A stretch of DNA of 64,000 bases, from contig NZ_LIPF01000004.1 in assembly GCF_001905385.1 (NCBI RefSeq), positions 186,001-250,000 on the forward strand, written 5' to 3'. The notes beneath the pieces were generated by a model, which saw only the letters and a list, made by a program, of their open reading frames with translations, was not told the DNA's origin and made no database searches. A program made the position numbers and the translations under genes. Shown here piece after piece: positions 42,705 through 50,777 of this stretch. The DNA comes from Streptomyces sp. CB02414. Its GTDB lineage: Bacteria; Actinomycetota; Actinomycetes; Streptomycetales; Streptomycetaceae. The stretch's first letter is position 1; each line of letters opens with the position of its first letter.

Positions 42705-44114
42705 ATGACGTTCGCGGTGGCCGCGGTCGATCTCGGTGCGACGAGCGGACGGGTCATGCTCGGAACCTTCACGGACGACCGCGTGTCACTCCGGGAGGTC
42801 AGGCGGTTCCCGAACGCTCCCGTCCGCAGGACGTACGGCGGCCGCACTGAGTTGCGCTGGAACTTCGGTGACCTCATGGAGCAGATCACGGAGGGGTTGC
42901 GGGAGGCGGTCCGTCAGGAACCGGAGCTTTCCGGCCTGGCGGTCGACTCCTGGGGTGTCGACTACGGTCTGGTGCGCAGCGGCCGTCAGGTCGACGACCC
43001 GTTCCACTACCGGGACTCCCGCACCGCCGAGGTCGTCGAAGAGACGCACCGGCGCATTTCGGCTGCCCGCCTCTACCGTCGCAGCGGCGTGCAGCCCATG
43101 GCCATCAATACGCTCTACCAACTGCTGGACGACCACCGCACCGGGCGCCTGGCGGAGGGCGACTCCGTCCTCCTGATGCCGCAACTGGTCGAGTACGCCC
43201 TGACAGGCGTGGCGCGTACGGAAGCGACCATCGCCTCGACCACGGGCCTGCTCGGCGCGGACGGCGCCTGGGACCTCGAGCTGGCCCGGGAGCTGGGCCT
43301 TCCGGTGTCGGCGCTTCCCGCCCTCGTCGGTGCCGGTCAGGAGCGGGTGCCGTTGTTCGCGGACCTCGGGCGGGTACTCGGCAGCGACGGGCTGACGGTG
43401 ACAGCTGTCGCCTCGCACGACACTGCCTCCGCCGTGGCCGCGACACCTCTCGCCGCGGGGGACGCCTACATCAGCTGCGGGACCTGGGGACTGGCCGGGG
43501 TGGAGCTGGAAGCCCCATTCCTCGACGAGGCCGCCTACCGGGAAGGTTTCACCAACGAGGCGGGGTACGGCGGCCGTATCTGCTTCCAGCGCAATCTCAT
43601 GGGGCTGTGGCTGCTCAGTGAATGCGTTCGCCGGTGGAGGGAGCAGGGCGACGACCAGGCTCTCCCGCAACTGCTCGCCGCCGCCCGGTCGGCGGCCGGC
43701 AGACCCGTCTTCGACGTGGACGACCCGGTCTTCGCCGAACCGGGCGACATGCCGCGCAGGATCGCCGACTGGTATCGCGCCCGAGACCTTGAGCCGCCGG
43801 GTTTCCCGGCCGAGTTCGTCCGGTGCATCGTGGACAGTCTGGCCGAGAGCTTCGCCGCCGCCCTGGCGGCCGCCTCCCGGCTGACCGGCCGGCCCGTCCG
43901 GCGCATCCACGTGGTGGGCGGCGGATCCCGCAACGCGCTGCTCTGCGAGGCGATCGCGAAGCGGTCCGGTCTCCGGGTCCTGGCCGGTCCCGCGGAGGCC
44001 ACAGCACTGGGCAACGTGCTGGCACAGGCGGCCGTCGCGGGACGTGTGCCCCGCGAACCCGAGGCCGTCCGCGCCGTGGCGGAACGATCCGCGGATCGTA
44101 CGTCGTTCGGCTGA
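42705..44114 (+). CDS. rhaB: Rhamnulokinase
   Basis: FGGY-family kinase of 469 residues, phosphorylating L-rhamnulose at C1. The ATP-binding fold begins AAVDLGATSGRVMLG; AVDSWGVDYGLV carries the catalytic Asp region; ISCGTWGLAGVE and HVVGGGSRNALLCEAIA are the C-domain nucleotide motifs. ATG 42705 has GAGG seven bases upstream; the longer frame overlaps the isomerase gene. With the two preceding genes it completes the phosphorylative rhamnose pathway. Confidence 0.94.
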   Translation: MTFAVAAVDLGATSGRVMLGTFTDDRVSLREVRRFPNAPVRRTYGGRTELRWNFGDLMEQITEGLREAVRQEPELSGLAVDSWGVDYGLVRSGRQVDDPFHYRDSRTAEVVEETHRRISAARLYRRSGVQPMAINTLYQLLDDHRTGRLAEGDSVLLMPQLVEYALTGVARTEATIASTTGLLGADGAWDLELARELGLPVSALPALVGAGQERVPLFADLGRVLGSDGLTVTAVASHDTASAVAATPLAAGDAYISCGTWGLAGVELEAPFLDEAAYREGFTNEAGYGGRICFQRNLMGLWLLSECVRRWREQGDDQALPQLLAAARSAAGRPVFDVDDPVFAEPGDMPRRIADWYRARDLEPPGFPAEFVRCIVDSLAESFAAALAAASRLTGRPVRRIHVVGGGSRNALLCEAIAKRSGLRVLAGPAEATALGNVLAQAAVAGRVPREPEAVRAVAERSADRTSFG

Positions 44115-44182
44115 CGGTCGCGGCCGGTGCACCCGGCCGGGGCGCAGGACGGCGACCGGCCACGTACTGGCTGTGAAATTCG

Positions 44183-44198
44183 TTAAATGATAGAAATC
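44183..44198. promoter_or_regulatory. AT-rich element before the GH2 gene
   Basis: TTAAATGATAGAAATC lies in the 193-base gap between rhaB and the GH2 gene, and partly matches the conserved elements at 50661-50676 and 55884-55899 (shared TTRARTGNTAGA). The similarity is weaker than between those two. It suggests a separate promoter for the GH2 gene. Confidence 0.35.
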
Positions 44199-44307
44199 TG
44201 GGGTGCCGTCACAACGGGGTCGTGCGAAGCGGGGTGCCAGGCGTTCCGCGCTCGGATCGGCAGCGTTCACGGCCCCACGGCGCGAGCCGACAACTCATGG
44301 AGTCCTC

Positions 44308-46749
44308 ATGTACCGCACGTCCTTCAACGACGGCTGGCAGGTACGGCCGAAGGTCAACCCCTTCGCCGAACTGTCCGGTCAGGTCGTTCCCTTCCGGCCG
44401 GTGACGCTGCCGCACGACGCGATGATCGAGCAGTGGCGGACCGCACCTGAAGGCGCTGTGACGATGGAGGGCGCCGGGAACGCCTACTTCCCGAGCGGTG
44501 TGTTCGAGTACCGCAAGACGTTCACCGTCCCGGAAACGGACCGGGGGAGGCGCGTCCACATCGAGTTCGAAGGTGTGTACCGGGATGCCACGGTGTACAT
44601 CAACGGTGACTACGCGGGCCAGCGGCCCTACGGCTACTCACGCTTCCGCATCGATGCCGACCGCTTCCTGCGCTTCGGTGAGGAGAACGAGATCCGCGTC
44701 GAGGCCCGGGCACACCGGGACTCGCGCTGGTACACGGGTGCCGGCATCTACCGCGACACCTGGCTCCTCGTGGGGGACGTGGTCCGCATCGCCCCCGAGG
44801 GAGTCCAGGTCAGCACCCCTGACATCGATGCCTCACGAGCCGTGGTCGAGGTCACGACGAGGGTCGTCAACGATTCGATCGAAGTGCGTACCGTCCCCGT
44901 CGTCACCGAGGTGCGCGACGCCGACGGAGCAGTCGCGGCCCAGGACGTCTCGAAGGTCACGGTGCTGCCCGGTGAACCCGCCGTCGTCCGTCAGCGCCTC
45001 TACGTTCCCGCTCCGGCTCTGTGGAGCCCTGAGGCACCGAACCTCTACACCTGCCGAGTTTCCCTCGAGGGCGTGGACGAGGAGGTCGTCACCTTCGGAA
45101 TACGCACGCTCCAGCTCGATCCTGAGTACGGCCTGCGCCTGAACGGCGAGACGGTGAAGCTGCGCGGGGCCTGCGTGCACCACGACAACGGTGTTCTGGG
45201 CGCCGCGACCTACGCCCGGGCGGAGGAGCGGCGGGTCGCGCTGCTGAAGGAGGCCGGCTTCAACGCGATACGCATCTCCCACCAGCCGATCAGCACGGCG
45301 ATGCTGGACGCCTGCGACCGGCTCGGAGTGCTGGTCGTGGACGAGGCGTTCGACATGTGGACGTCCGCCAAGACCGAGTTCGACTACAGCCTCAGCTTCC
45401 CCGAGTGGTGGGAGCGTGACATCGAGGCCATGGTCGCCAAGGACTTCAACCACCCGAGCGTCATCATGTACTCGATCGGCAACGAGATTCCCGAGACGGG
45501 ATCGCCCTTCGGTGCCGCGTGGGGCCGCCGGCTGGCGGAGAAGGTCCGTTCGCTCGACCCGACGCGCTACGTCACCAACGCCATCAACGGCATGCTGGCG
45601 GTGATGTCCGAACTCGGCGCCCTCCAGCAGCAGGCGATGGAGCAGGCGGTGGAGGACGGGGCCGGCATCAACACCCTCATGGCGGACGCGGGTGACGCGA
45701 TGAACGCCGTCAGCTCCTCCGAGCTGGTCAGCGAGCGCACCGCGGAGTCCTTCGCCGTCCTCGACGTCGCCGGGATGAACTACGCCGAAGCCCGTTATGC
45801 CCTGGACAAGGACCTGTTCCCGAACCGGATCATCCTCGGCACCGAGACCTTCCCCACCCGCATCGCCGGCAACTGGGAACTGGTCGGTCGCTACGGCCAC
45901 GTCATCGGTGACTTCACCTGGACCGGCTGGGAGTACCTCGGTGAAGTCGGCATCGGCCGCCCCCAGTACCACACCGAGGAGGGGCCGCAGCACGCGCACA
46001 ACGCCCCCTATCCGTACCTGGTGGCCGGTTGCGGCGACATCGACATCACTGGGTACCGCAGGCCGGCGTCCTTCTACCGGGAGATCGTCTTCGGCCTGCG
46101 CGCCGAGCCGTACATCGCGGTGCGCAGGCCGGCACATCACGGCAAGAACTGGGCGGGCTCGCCCTGGGCATGGAGCGACACGGTCGCGAGCTGGACCTGG
46201 CCGGCGCACGTGGGCATGCCGGTCACGGTCGAGGTCTACAGCGACGCCCATGAGGTGGAACTCCTCCTCAACGGCACGTCGCTCGGACGGCGGACCGTCG
46301 GCGCAGGGCAGCGGTTCCGTACCGAGTTCGAACTCGTTCACGAGCCGGGAGAGCTGGTCGCGGTCGCCTACCGCGATGGCGCCGAGACCGGCCGCTCAAG
46401 TCTGCGCTCGGCCGACGGTCCCGTCAGGTTGGACATCCGCGCGGACCGCGAGGTGATCAAGGGGACGGGCGGCGATCTGGCGTACGTGGACCTCGCGCTC
46501 ACCGACGCCCGGGGCACGGTGCACACGGCCACCGACCGTCAGGTTCGCGTCGAGGTCTCCGGTGCGGGCGAGTTGCTGGCACTGGGCAGCGCTGACCCGG
46601 CGACGGACGAGTCGTTCGGCTCCTGCGCACACCACACCTATGAAGGACGCGCACTGGCCGTCGTGCGTCCCACCGGGCCGGGGAAGATCCGCCTCACAGT
46701 GGCAGCCGAAGGATGCGACCCCGTCGACGTCGTCGTCACGGTCGAGTAG
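44308..46749 (+). CDS. GH2 family beta-galactosidase/beta-glucuronidase-like enzyme
   Basis: Retaining glycosidase of 813 residues without signal peptide. ATG 44308 follows ATGGAG. Domain order: jelly-roll sugar-binding domain (about 50-170), immunoglobulin-like domain, TIM barrel, then C-terminal beta domains. IRISHQPISTAMLDACDRLG is the usual barrel start. Acid/base Glu is in YSIGNEIPETG near residue 393 and the nucleophile Glu in LGTETFPTRI near 512. Placed after the rhamnose genes, it may trim beta-galactose or beta-uronic residues next to rhamnose. Confidence 0.92.
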   Translation: MYRTSFNDGWQVRPKVNPFAELSGQVVPFRPVTLPHDAMIEQWRTAPEGAVTMEGAGNAYFPSGVFEYRKTFTVPETDRGRRVHIEFEGVYRDATVYINGDYAGQRPYGYSRFRIDADRFLRFGEENEIRVEARAHRDSRWYTGAGIYRDTWLLVGDVVRIAPEGVQVSTPDIDASRAVVEVTTRVVNDSIEVRTVPVVTEVRDADGAVAAQDVSKVTVLPGEPAVVRQRLYVPAPALWSPEAPNLYTCRVSLEGVDEEVVTFGIRTLQLDPEYGLRLNGETVKLRGACVHHDNGVLGAATYARAEERRVALLKEAGFNAIRISHQPISTAMLDACDRLGVLVVDEAFDMWTSAKTEFDYSLSFPEWWERDIEAMVAKDFNHPSVIMYSIGNEIPETGSPFGAAWGRRLAEKVRSLDPTRYVTNAINGMLAVMSELGALQQQAMEQAVEDGAGINTLMADAGDAMNAVSSSELVSERTAESFAVLDVAGMNYAEARYALDKDLFPNRIILGTETFPTRIAGNWELVGRYGHVIGDFTWTGWEYLGEVGIGRPQYHTEEGPQHAHNAPYPYLVAGCGDIDITGYRRPASFYREIVFGLRAEPYIAVRRPAHHGKNWAGSPWAWSDTVASWTWPAHVGMPVTVEVYSDAHEVELLLNGTSLGRRTVGAGQRFRTEFELVHEPGELVAVAYRDGAETGRSSLRSADGPVRLDIRADREVIKGTGGDLAYVDLALTDARGTVHTATDRQVRVEVSGAGELLALGSADPATDESFGSCAHHTYEGRALAVVRPTGPGKIRLTVAAEGCDPVDVVVTVE

Positions 46750-46863
46750 CACGCCATGGCGCGAGGTGCAACGAGCCACCCGCGCAGGCCGTGCGCGGGT
46801 TCGTCGGCGTACTGAAGTACGGTCTGACGCGTGACGGACCAGAGAGAGACAGGAGGCCCCGGA

Positions 46864-47496
46864 GTGACCGGTCAGCGCAAACCCCGGGGCCCCTACCGCA
46901 AAAGCGCGGAGCGGCGCGAGCAGATCCTCCAGGCGGCCTACGAGGCCATAGATGAACATGGGGAAAGAGCTTCCCTGCAGGACATCGCCGACCGGGTCGG
47001 CGTCACGCAACCGGCTCTGACCTACTACTTCCCCACCCGCGACGACTTGCTCCTCGCCGTCCTGGAGCGGCGCGACGCGCTGGGGAAAGCGACCGCTTCG
47101 GCCGCCTCGGCGGGCAGCACCATGATCGATGGCATGGTCGCGAGTGCGCGGCACACGACGGATCACCCGGGGCTGGCCAAGCTGTACGTCACGCTGTCGG
47201 CGGCGGCCACCGACCCGGACAGTCCCGCCTACGAGCACTTCCGCAACCGTTACCGCACGCTCGCCGATGAAGTCACGCGTGACTTCGAGGCCCAGCAGCA
47301 GGCCGGTTCCCTTCGGGACGACGAACCGGCGGACCACTTGGCACGGGCGCTGCTCGCCGTCCTGGACGGCCTCCAGATCCAGTGGATGCATGATCCCTCG
47401 GTGGACATCGCTGCGATCGCCGAGACCTTCACGCGCTTGCTGGGGCTCACGGGCACGTCCGAGTCGGTGGCGCACGAGGACCGGTCCGCCGTTTGA
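46864..47496 (+). CDS. TetR-family transcriptional regulator
   Basis: A 210-residue regulator. The helix-turn-helix is in ILQAAYEAIDEHGERASLQDIADRVGVTQPALTYYFPTRDDLLLAVL. GTG 46864 is preferred because AGGAGG is seven bases upstream; an in-frame GTG at 46831 is an alternative. The C-terminal domain is helical, ligand unknown. It lies between the GH2 and the esterase genes and could regulate either. Confidence 0.93.
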   Translation: MTGQRKPRGPYRKSAERREQILQAAYEAIDEHGERASLQDIADRVGVTQPALTYYFPTRDDLLLAVLERRDALGKATASAASAGSTMIDGMVASARHTTDHPGLAKLYVTLSAAATDPDSPAYEHFRNRYRTLADEVTRDFEAQQQAGSLRDDEPADHLARALLAVLDGLQIQWMHDPSVDIAAIAETFTRLLGLTGTSESVAHEDRSAV

Positions 47497-47590
47497 AGCC
47501 CACCGCCGGGAGTCCGGCGGGTGGGGAAGAGCGGACGGTCGAAGCCTTGATCGATGCAGGTCCCAACCGACACCACGCTCTGGAGCACAC

Positions 47591-48523
47591 ATGCCGCTCG
47601 ATCCCTACCTGGCCGACAGGACCCGCCTGCTCGAAGGGCTCACCTGGGAGAAGGCACAAGCAGACGCCGAGGCCATGGGCCGCTTCCTCGAGTTCCACCG
47701 AGACCCGGGTCAGTGGACCGCGCCTGACGTGTCGGTCGCCGACCACACCGTTCAGGGCCCGCACGGTGAGGTGCCGGTGCGTGTCTACACGCCCCGGGGG
47801 GAGATACGGCGGGCCCTGCTGTGGCTGCACGGTGGTGGATTCGCCGGCGGCGACATGGACATGCCCGAGGCCCACCTGGTCTCCGCGGAACTGTCTGCGC
47901 GAGCCGACGCGCTGGTCGTCTCGGTCGGGTACCGACTGGCCGTGAACGGCACCCGGTACCCAGTGCCCGTCGACGATGTCCATGCCGCGTGGAAGTGGCT
48001 GACGGCGAGCTGCGGCCTGGTCTCCGGTCCAGTGGGCCTGGGCGGTGCGAGTGCTGGTGCCGCGCTCGCCCTTTCCACGGCTGTGCGCCTGCGCGACGAG
48101 GAGGGATCGGGTCCGAGCCCGGACGCGCTTCTGCTCGCGTACCCGTTCGTCCACTTCCCGACGCCTGCCCTCGACAACGAGACAGCTGCCGAGATGCGCG
48201 ACCTGCCGCCGCTCCTGCGCTTCTCCACGGCGTCGATCGAGCACATGGTGCGCAATTACGTGGGCCGCCTGAGCGACCTCCCTCCGGCAGCCATGCCCGG
48301 TGCCGCCAGGCTTGAGGGACTGCCGTCGACCGCCGTCGTCCTGTCCGAGTACGACGATCTCCGCCCTTCCGGTGACCTGCTCGCTCTGCAGTTGGAGGAG
48401 TCGGGAGTGCCCGTGCGTACCTATCTCGCGGCGGGGATGCTGCACGGCCACCTGAACCGCACGCCGGCCTTGAAGGAAGTCGATCGCTCGCTCGACTTCC
48501 TCGTGGAGGCGCTTTCCGGCTGA
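47591..48523 (+). CDS. HSL-type alpha/beta-hydrolase (esterase)
   Basis: Cytosolic carboxylesterase-like enzyme of 310 residues. It has the oxyanion motif HGGGFAGGD, nucleophile Ser in GGASAGAAL, a catalytic Asp in SEYDDLRPSGD and His in MLHGHLN. GGAG precedes the start. It follows the TetR gene and may be its target. The substrate is probably a small acyl or acetyl ester; a link to acetylated oligosaccharides is only contextual. Confidence 0.9.
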   Translation: MPLDPYLADRTRLLEGLTWEKAQADAEAMGRFLEFHRDPGQWTAPDVSVADHTVQGPHGEVPVRVYTPRGEIRRALLWLHGGGFAGGDMDMPEAHLVSAELSARADALVVSVGYRLAVNGTRYPVPVDDVHAAWKWLTASCGLVSGPVGLGGASAGAALALSTAVRLRDEEGSGPSPDALLLAYPFVHFPTPALDNETAAEMRDLPPLLRFSTASIEHMVRNYVGRLSDLPPAAMPGAARLEGLPSTAVVLSEYDDLRPSGDLLALQLEESGVPVRTYLAAGMLHGHLNRTPALKEVDRSLDFLVEALSG

Positions 48524-48560
48524 CAGCGGCGAGACAGCCTTTGCACGAAGCTTGCGGAAC

Positions 48561-48619
48561 CGACGAGCCGCGGCGACCCGGTGGACGGTGCGACCGTCAC
48601 GGGCCTCCGCGGCTCGTCG
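48561..48619. terminator. Nested hairpin after the esterase gene
   Basis: Thirteen-base perfect arms (48561-48573 and 48607-48619, CGACGAGCCGCGG and its complement) enclose a second hairpin GACGGT-GCG-ACCGTC (48584-48598). It begins 38 bases after the esterase stop. Most likely a terminator. The rest of 48524-49127 contains no gene I can support. Confidence 0.55.
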
Positions 48620-49127
48620 CGTTTCTCACGACGCGCTGCTCCGGGAGGGGACTGCCCCACGTTGGTCGGAGCGGCTGCAGCAGTGACAGTCGGCGCGACA
48701 TTGCTCCGCCACCGCAGTCGTCAGGGGCGTGTCCCCTCCTGCCCGGCTCAGACGTCGTCAGCGCCCCTGGGGGAGCTGCGGCACGTCAGTCGGTGTACCC
48801 GTAGGGCCGTGACGTCCCGCATCCGGCTCGCGCGGGAACGCGCCTGCGGGCCGGGTCACCGCCGGTGGTACGGATCATTCGTTCCCCGGATCGTCCACCC
48901 GCGCCCGGCAGCGGCGGCCGACACAGTCGGATGGCCGAAGCCGTGCACCAGGACCGGTTCGGCCGGCGGACGAGCCTCCGAATCCGGCATCGTCCCCGAA
49001 CGTTCAGTTACTCAGACCGCGGATCAGGCTCTGCTCGAAGGTGCTGCACCAGGCGGGCCGGGCTCCGGATGGACGGAGCCCGGTCCGGGAAGCCAGGTGG
49101 GGGAGCGTGGCTCCGGCGGAGCGTGCG

Positions 49128-50591
49128 TCAGGCGGCCTGACCGGTCTCGGCCTCGTCCAGGGACTTGGCCCTGGGGATGAAGAACGCGAGCAGCGTCGCG
49201 ACCGCGACCACGCCGGCGAACAGCAGGAAACCGTTGGTGAAGGCCGAGTCGACGTAGAAGGCGGTGCCCTTCACGACGTTGTGGTTCTGTGCGACGACGA
49301 CGAAGGCGATCTGGGTGAGGACGCCCTGCATGACGCCCTGCATCATGTTCTGCGCGCCGTTGCCGATGGCTTGTTCCTCCGGCTTGACGGACTCGATGAT
49401 CATGATCGGGACCAGCGCCACGACGATGCCCATGCCGATGCCGCTGATGACGCCGAGCCCCATCATCTGGGCGACGCTGTAGTGGAACTGTGAGATGAGC
49501 ACGATGCCGACGGCTACCAGGGCGCCTCCGATGCCGAGGAGCAGGCGGGTGTCGACCTTCCGGGCGAGGAAGCCGGTCGCCACCGAGACGGCGAGCAGGA
49601 CCAGGCTGTTGGGCGCGCTGACCCAGGCGTTCTTGGTGGCCGTCCAGCCGAGTCCGTCGGAGAGGCCGGGGATGTCCGGCATCAGGACGAGCAGGTTCAT
49701 GACCGTGCCCTGGGCGTATACGGCTCCCATGATCAGGCCGAGGACCAGGAACGTCGACCACACCCGGCGGCGCCCGAGGAGGGTGATGGGGAAGATCGGG
49801 TGCTCGGCCTTGCGCTCGACCAGGACGAAGACGACGAGGGCTGCCAGCCCGCCCAGGATGAAGGCGAGCGTGTCGCCGCTGGTCCAGCCCCACTTCTCGC
49901 CGTTGCCGACACCATAGATGATGGAGGCCATGCCGCCGCCGAGCAGGATGCCGCCGGCCCAGTCCATGCGAGTGCGCGCTTCCCGGACCGGGCTCTCGGG
50001 CACGGTGGTCAGCAGGGCGACCAGGCTGACCGCCGTGGCGATCACCATGAACCACAGAACCCCGCGGTAGCCGAAGTCGTCCAGGACCCAGCCGGAGAGG
50101 AACGGGCCGCCCAGGGCCAGAACGCCCATGCCGCCGCCGAGGAATCCGCTGGCCGGGCCCACCAGCCTGGGCGGGAAGACGTCCCGGGCGAGGGCGTAGA
50201 CGAGGGCGATGGAGGGGCCGTAGAAGCCGGAGATGGCCCGTCCGACGAGAAGGGTCTCGTAGTTGGTGGAGACGGCGGCGATGAGGTCGCCGAGGAGGCC
50301 GAGCCCGGTGATGACGAGCAGGACGCGCTTCTTGCCGTACATGCCGGCGGCCTTCACCACGAACGGGGTGGAGAAGACGCCGACCAGCAGGCCGATCTGG
50401 CTGAACCAGGCGATCTGGGTCGTGTGGTAGTGAATCGCGATCTCGGACTGGGCGTTCGAGGCCATCAGGCCGATGAGGCCGTTGAGCTGGGATGCCCACA
50501 GGAGTGCGATCAGGATGACTGCGAACCGCGCGCCGAAGCCGGAGTGTCCGGCTTCCTCGTCGCGGTGGGGTGTCTCGACGTTGAGTGACAT
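49128..50591 (-). CDS. MFS transporter, DHA2/14-helix type
   Basis: A 487-residue major facilitator with 14 predicted helices. Motif A-like VKAAGMYGKKRVLLV and the helix-4 GRAISGFYGPSIALVYALARD are visible. It is divergent from the GH3-GH1 pair. Members of this group are often drug exporters, but its placement and the conserved promoter element it shares with the GH43 gene suggest sugar or glycoside uptake, or efflux of an aglycone released by the glucosidases. Confidence 0.88.
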   Translation of the reverse strand: MSLNVETPHRDEEAGHSGFGARFAVILIALLWASQLNGLIGLMASNAQSEIAIHYHTTQIAWFSQIGLLVGVFSTPFVVKAAGMYGKKRVLLVITGLGLLGDLIAAVSTNYETLLVGRAISGFYGPSIALVYALARDVFPPRLVGPASGFLGGGMGVLALGGPFLSGWVLDDFGYRGVLWFMVIATAVSLVALLTTVPESPVREARTRMDWAGGILLGGGMASIIYGVGNGEKWGWTSGDTLAFILGGLAALVVFVLVERKAEHPIFPITLLGRRRVWSTFLVLGLIMGAVYAQGTVMNLLVLMPDIPGLSDGLGWTATKNAWVSAPNSLVLLAVSVATGFLARKVDTRLLLGIGGALVAVGIVLISQFHYSVAQMMGLGVISGIGMGIVVALVPIMIIESVKPEEQAIGNGAQNMMQGVMQGVLTQIAFVVVAQNHNVVKGTAFYVDSAFTNGFLLFAGVVAVATLLAFFIPRAKSLDEAETGQAA

Positions 50592-50644
50592 GCGGCACCC
50601 AGGCCTTCCGTACAGGTGGAGCCCTTGTGCTCCCAGCGCGCAGG

Positions 50645-50676
50645 CTAGCTCCCAATTTTTTTGAATGGTAGATTTT
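50645..50676 (-). promoter_or_regulatory. Conserved promoter element, copy 1 (MFS/GH3 divergent region)
   Basis: Across the 24 positions 50653-50676 this DNA is identical at 22 to 55876-55899, including a seven-T run followed by TTGARTGSTAGATTTT-type sequence. CTAG lies at the same distance (50645-50648), reading leftward as part of a possible -10 TAGCCT. The element points toward the MFS gene and could also affect the divergent GH3 gene. Confidence 0.6.
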
Positions 50677-50777
50677 CAACGCGGAAACATTTCTGTGACC
50701 TTCAGGTGGACGGAGCGCCGCCGGCTCCTCCCTGACTCCCTCGATCCCGCAGCCACCCTCTGAGAAGGGACCGTTCC

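Noticed and set aside
48581..49180. Rightward 199-codon frame in the gap after the esterase gene
   Set aside because: Runs through a hairpin and into the opposite MFS gene end; amino-acid content looks random.
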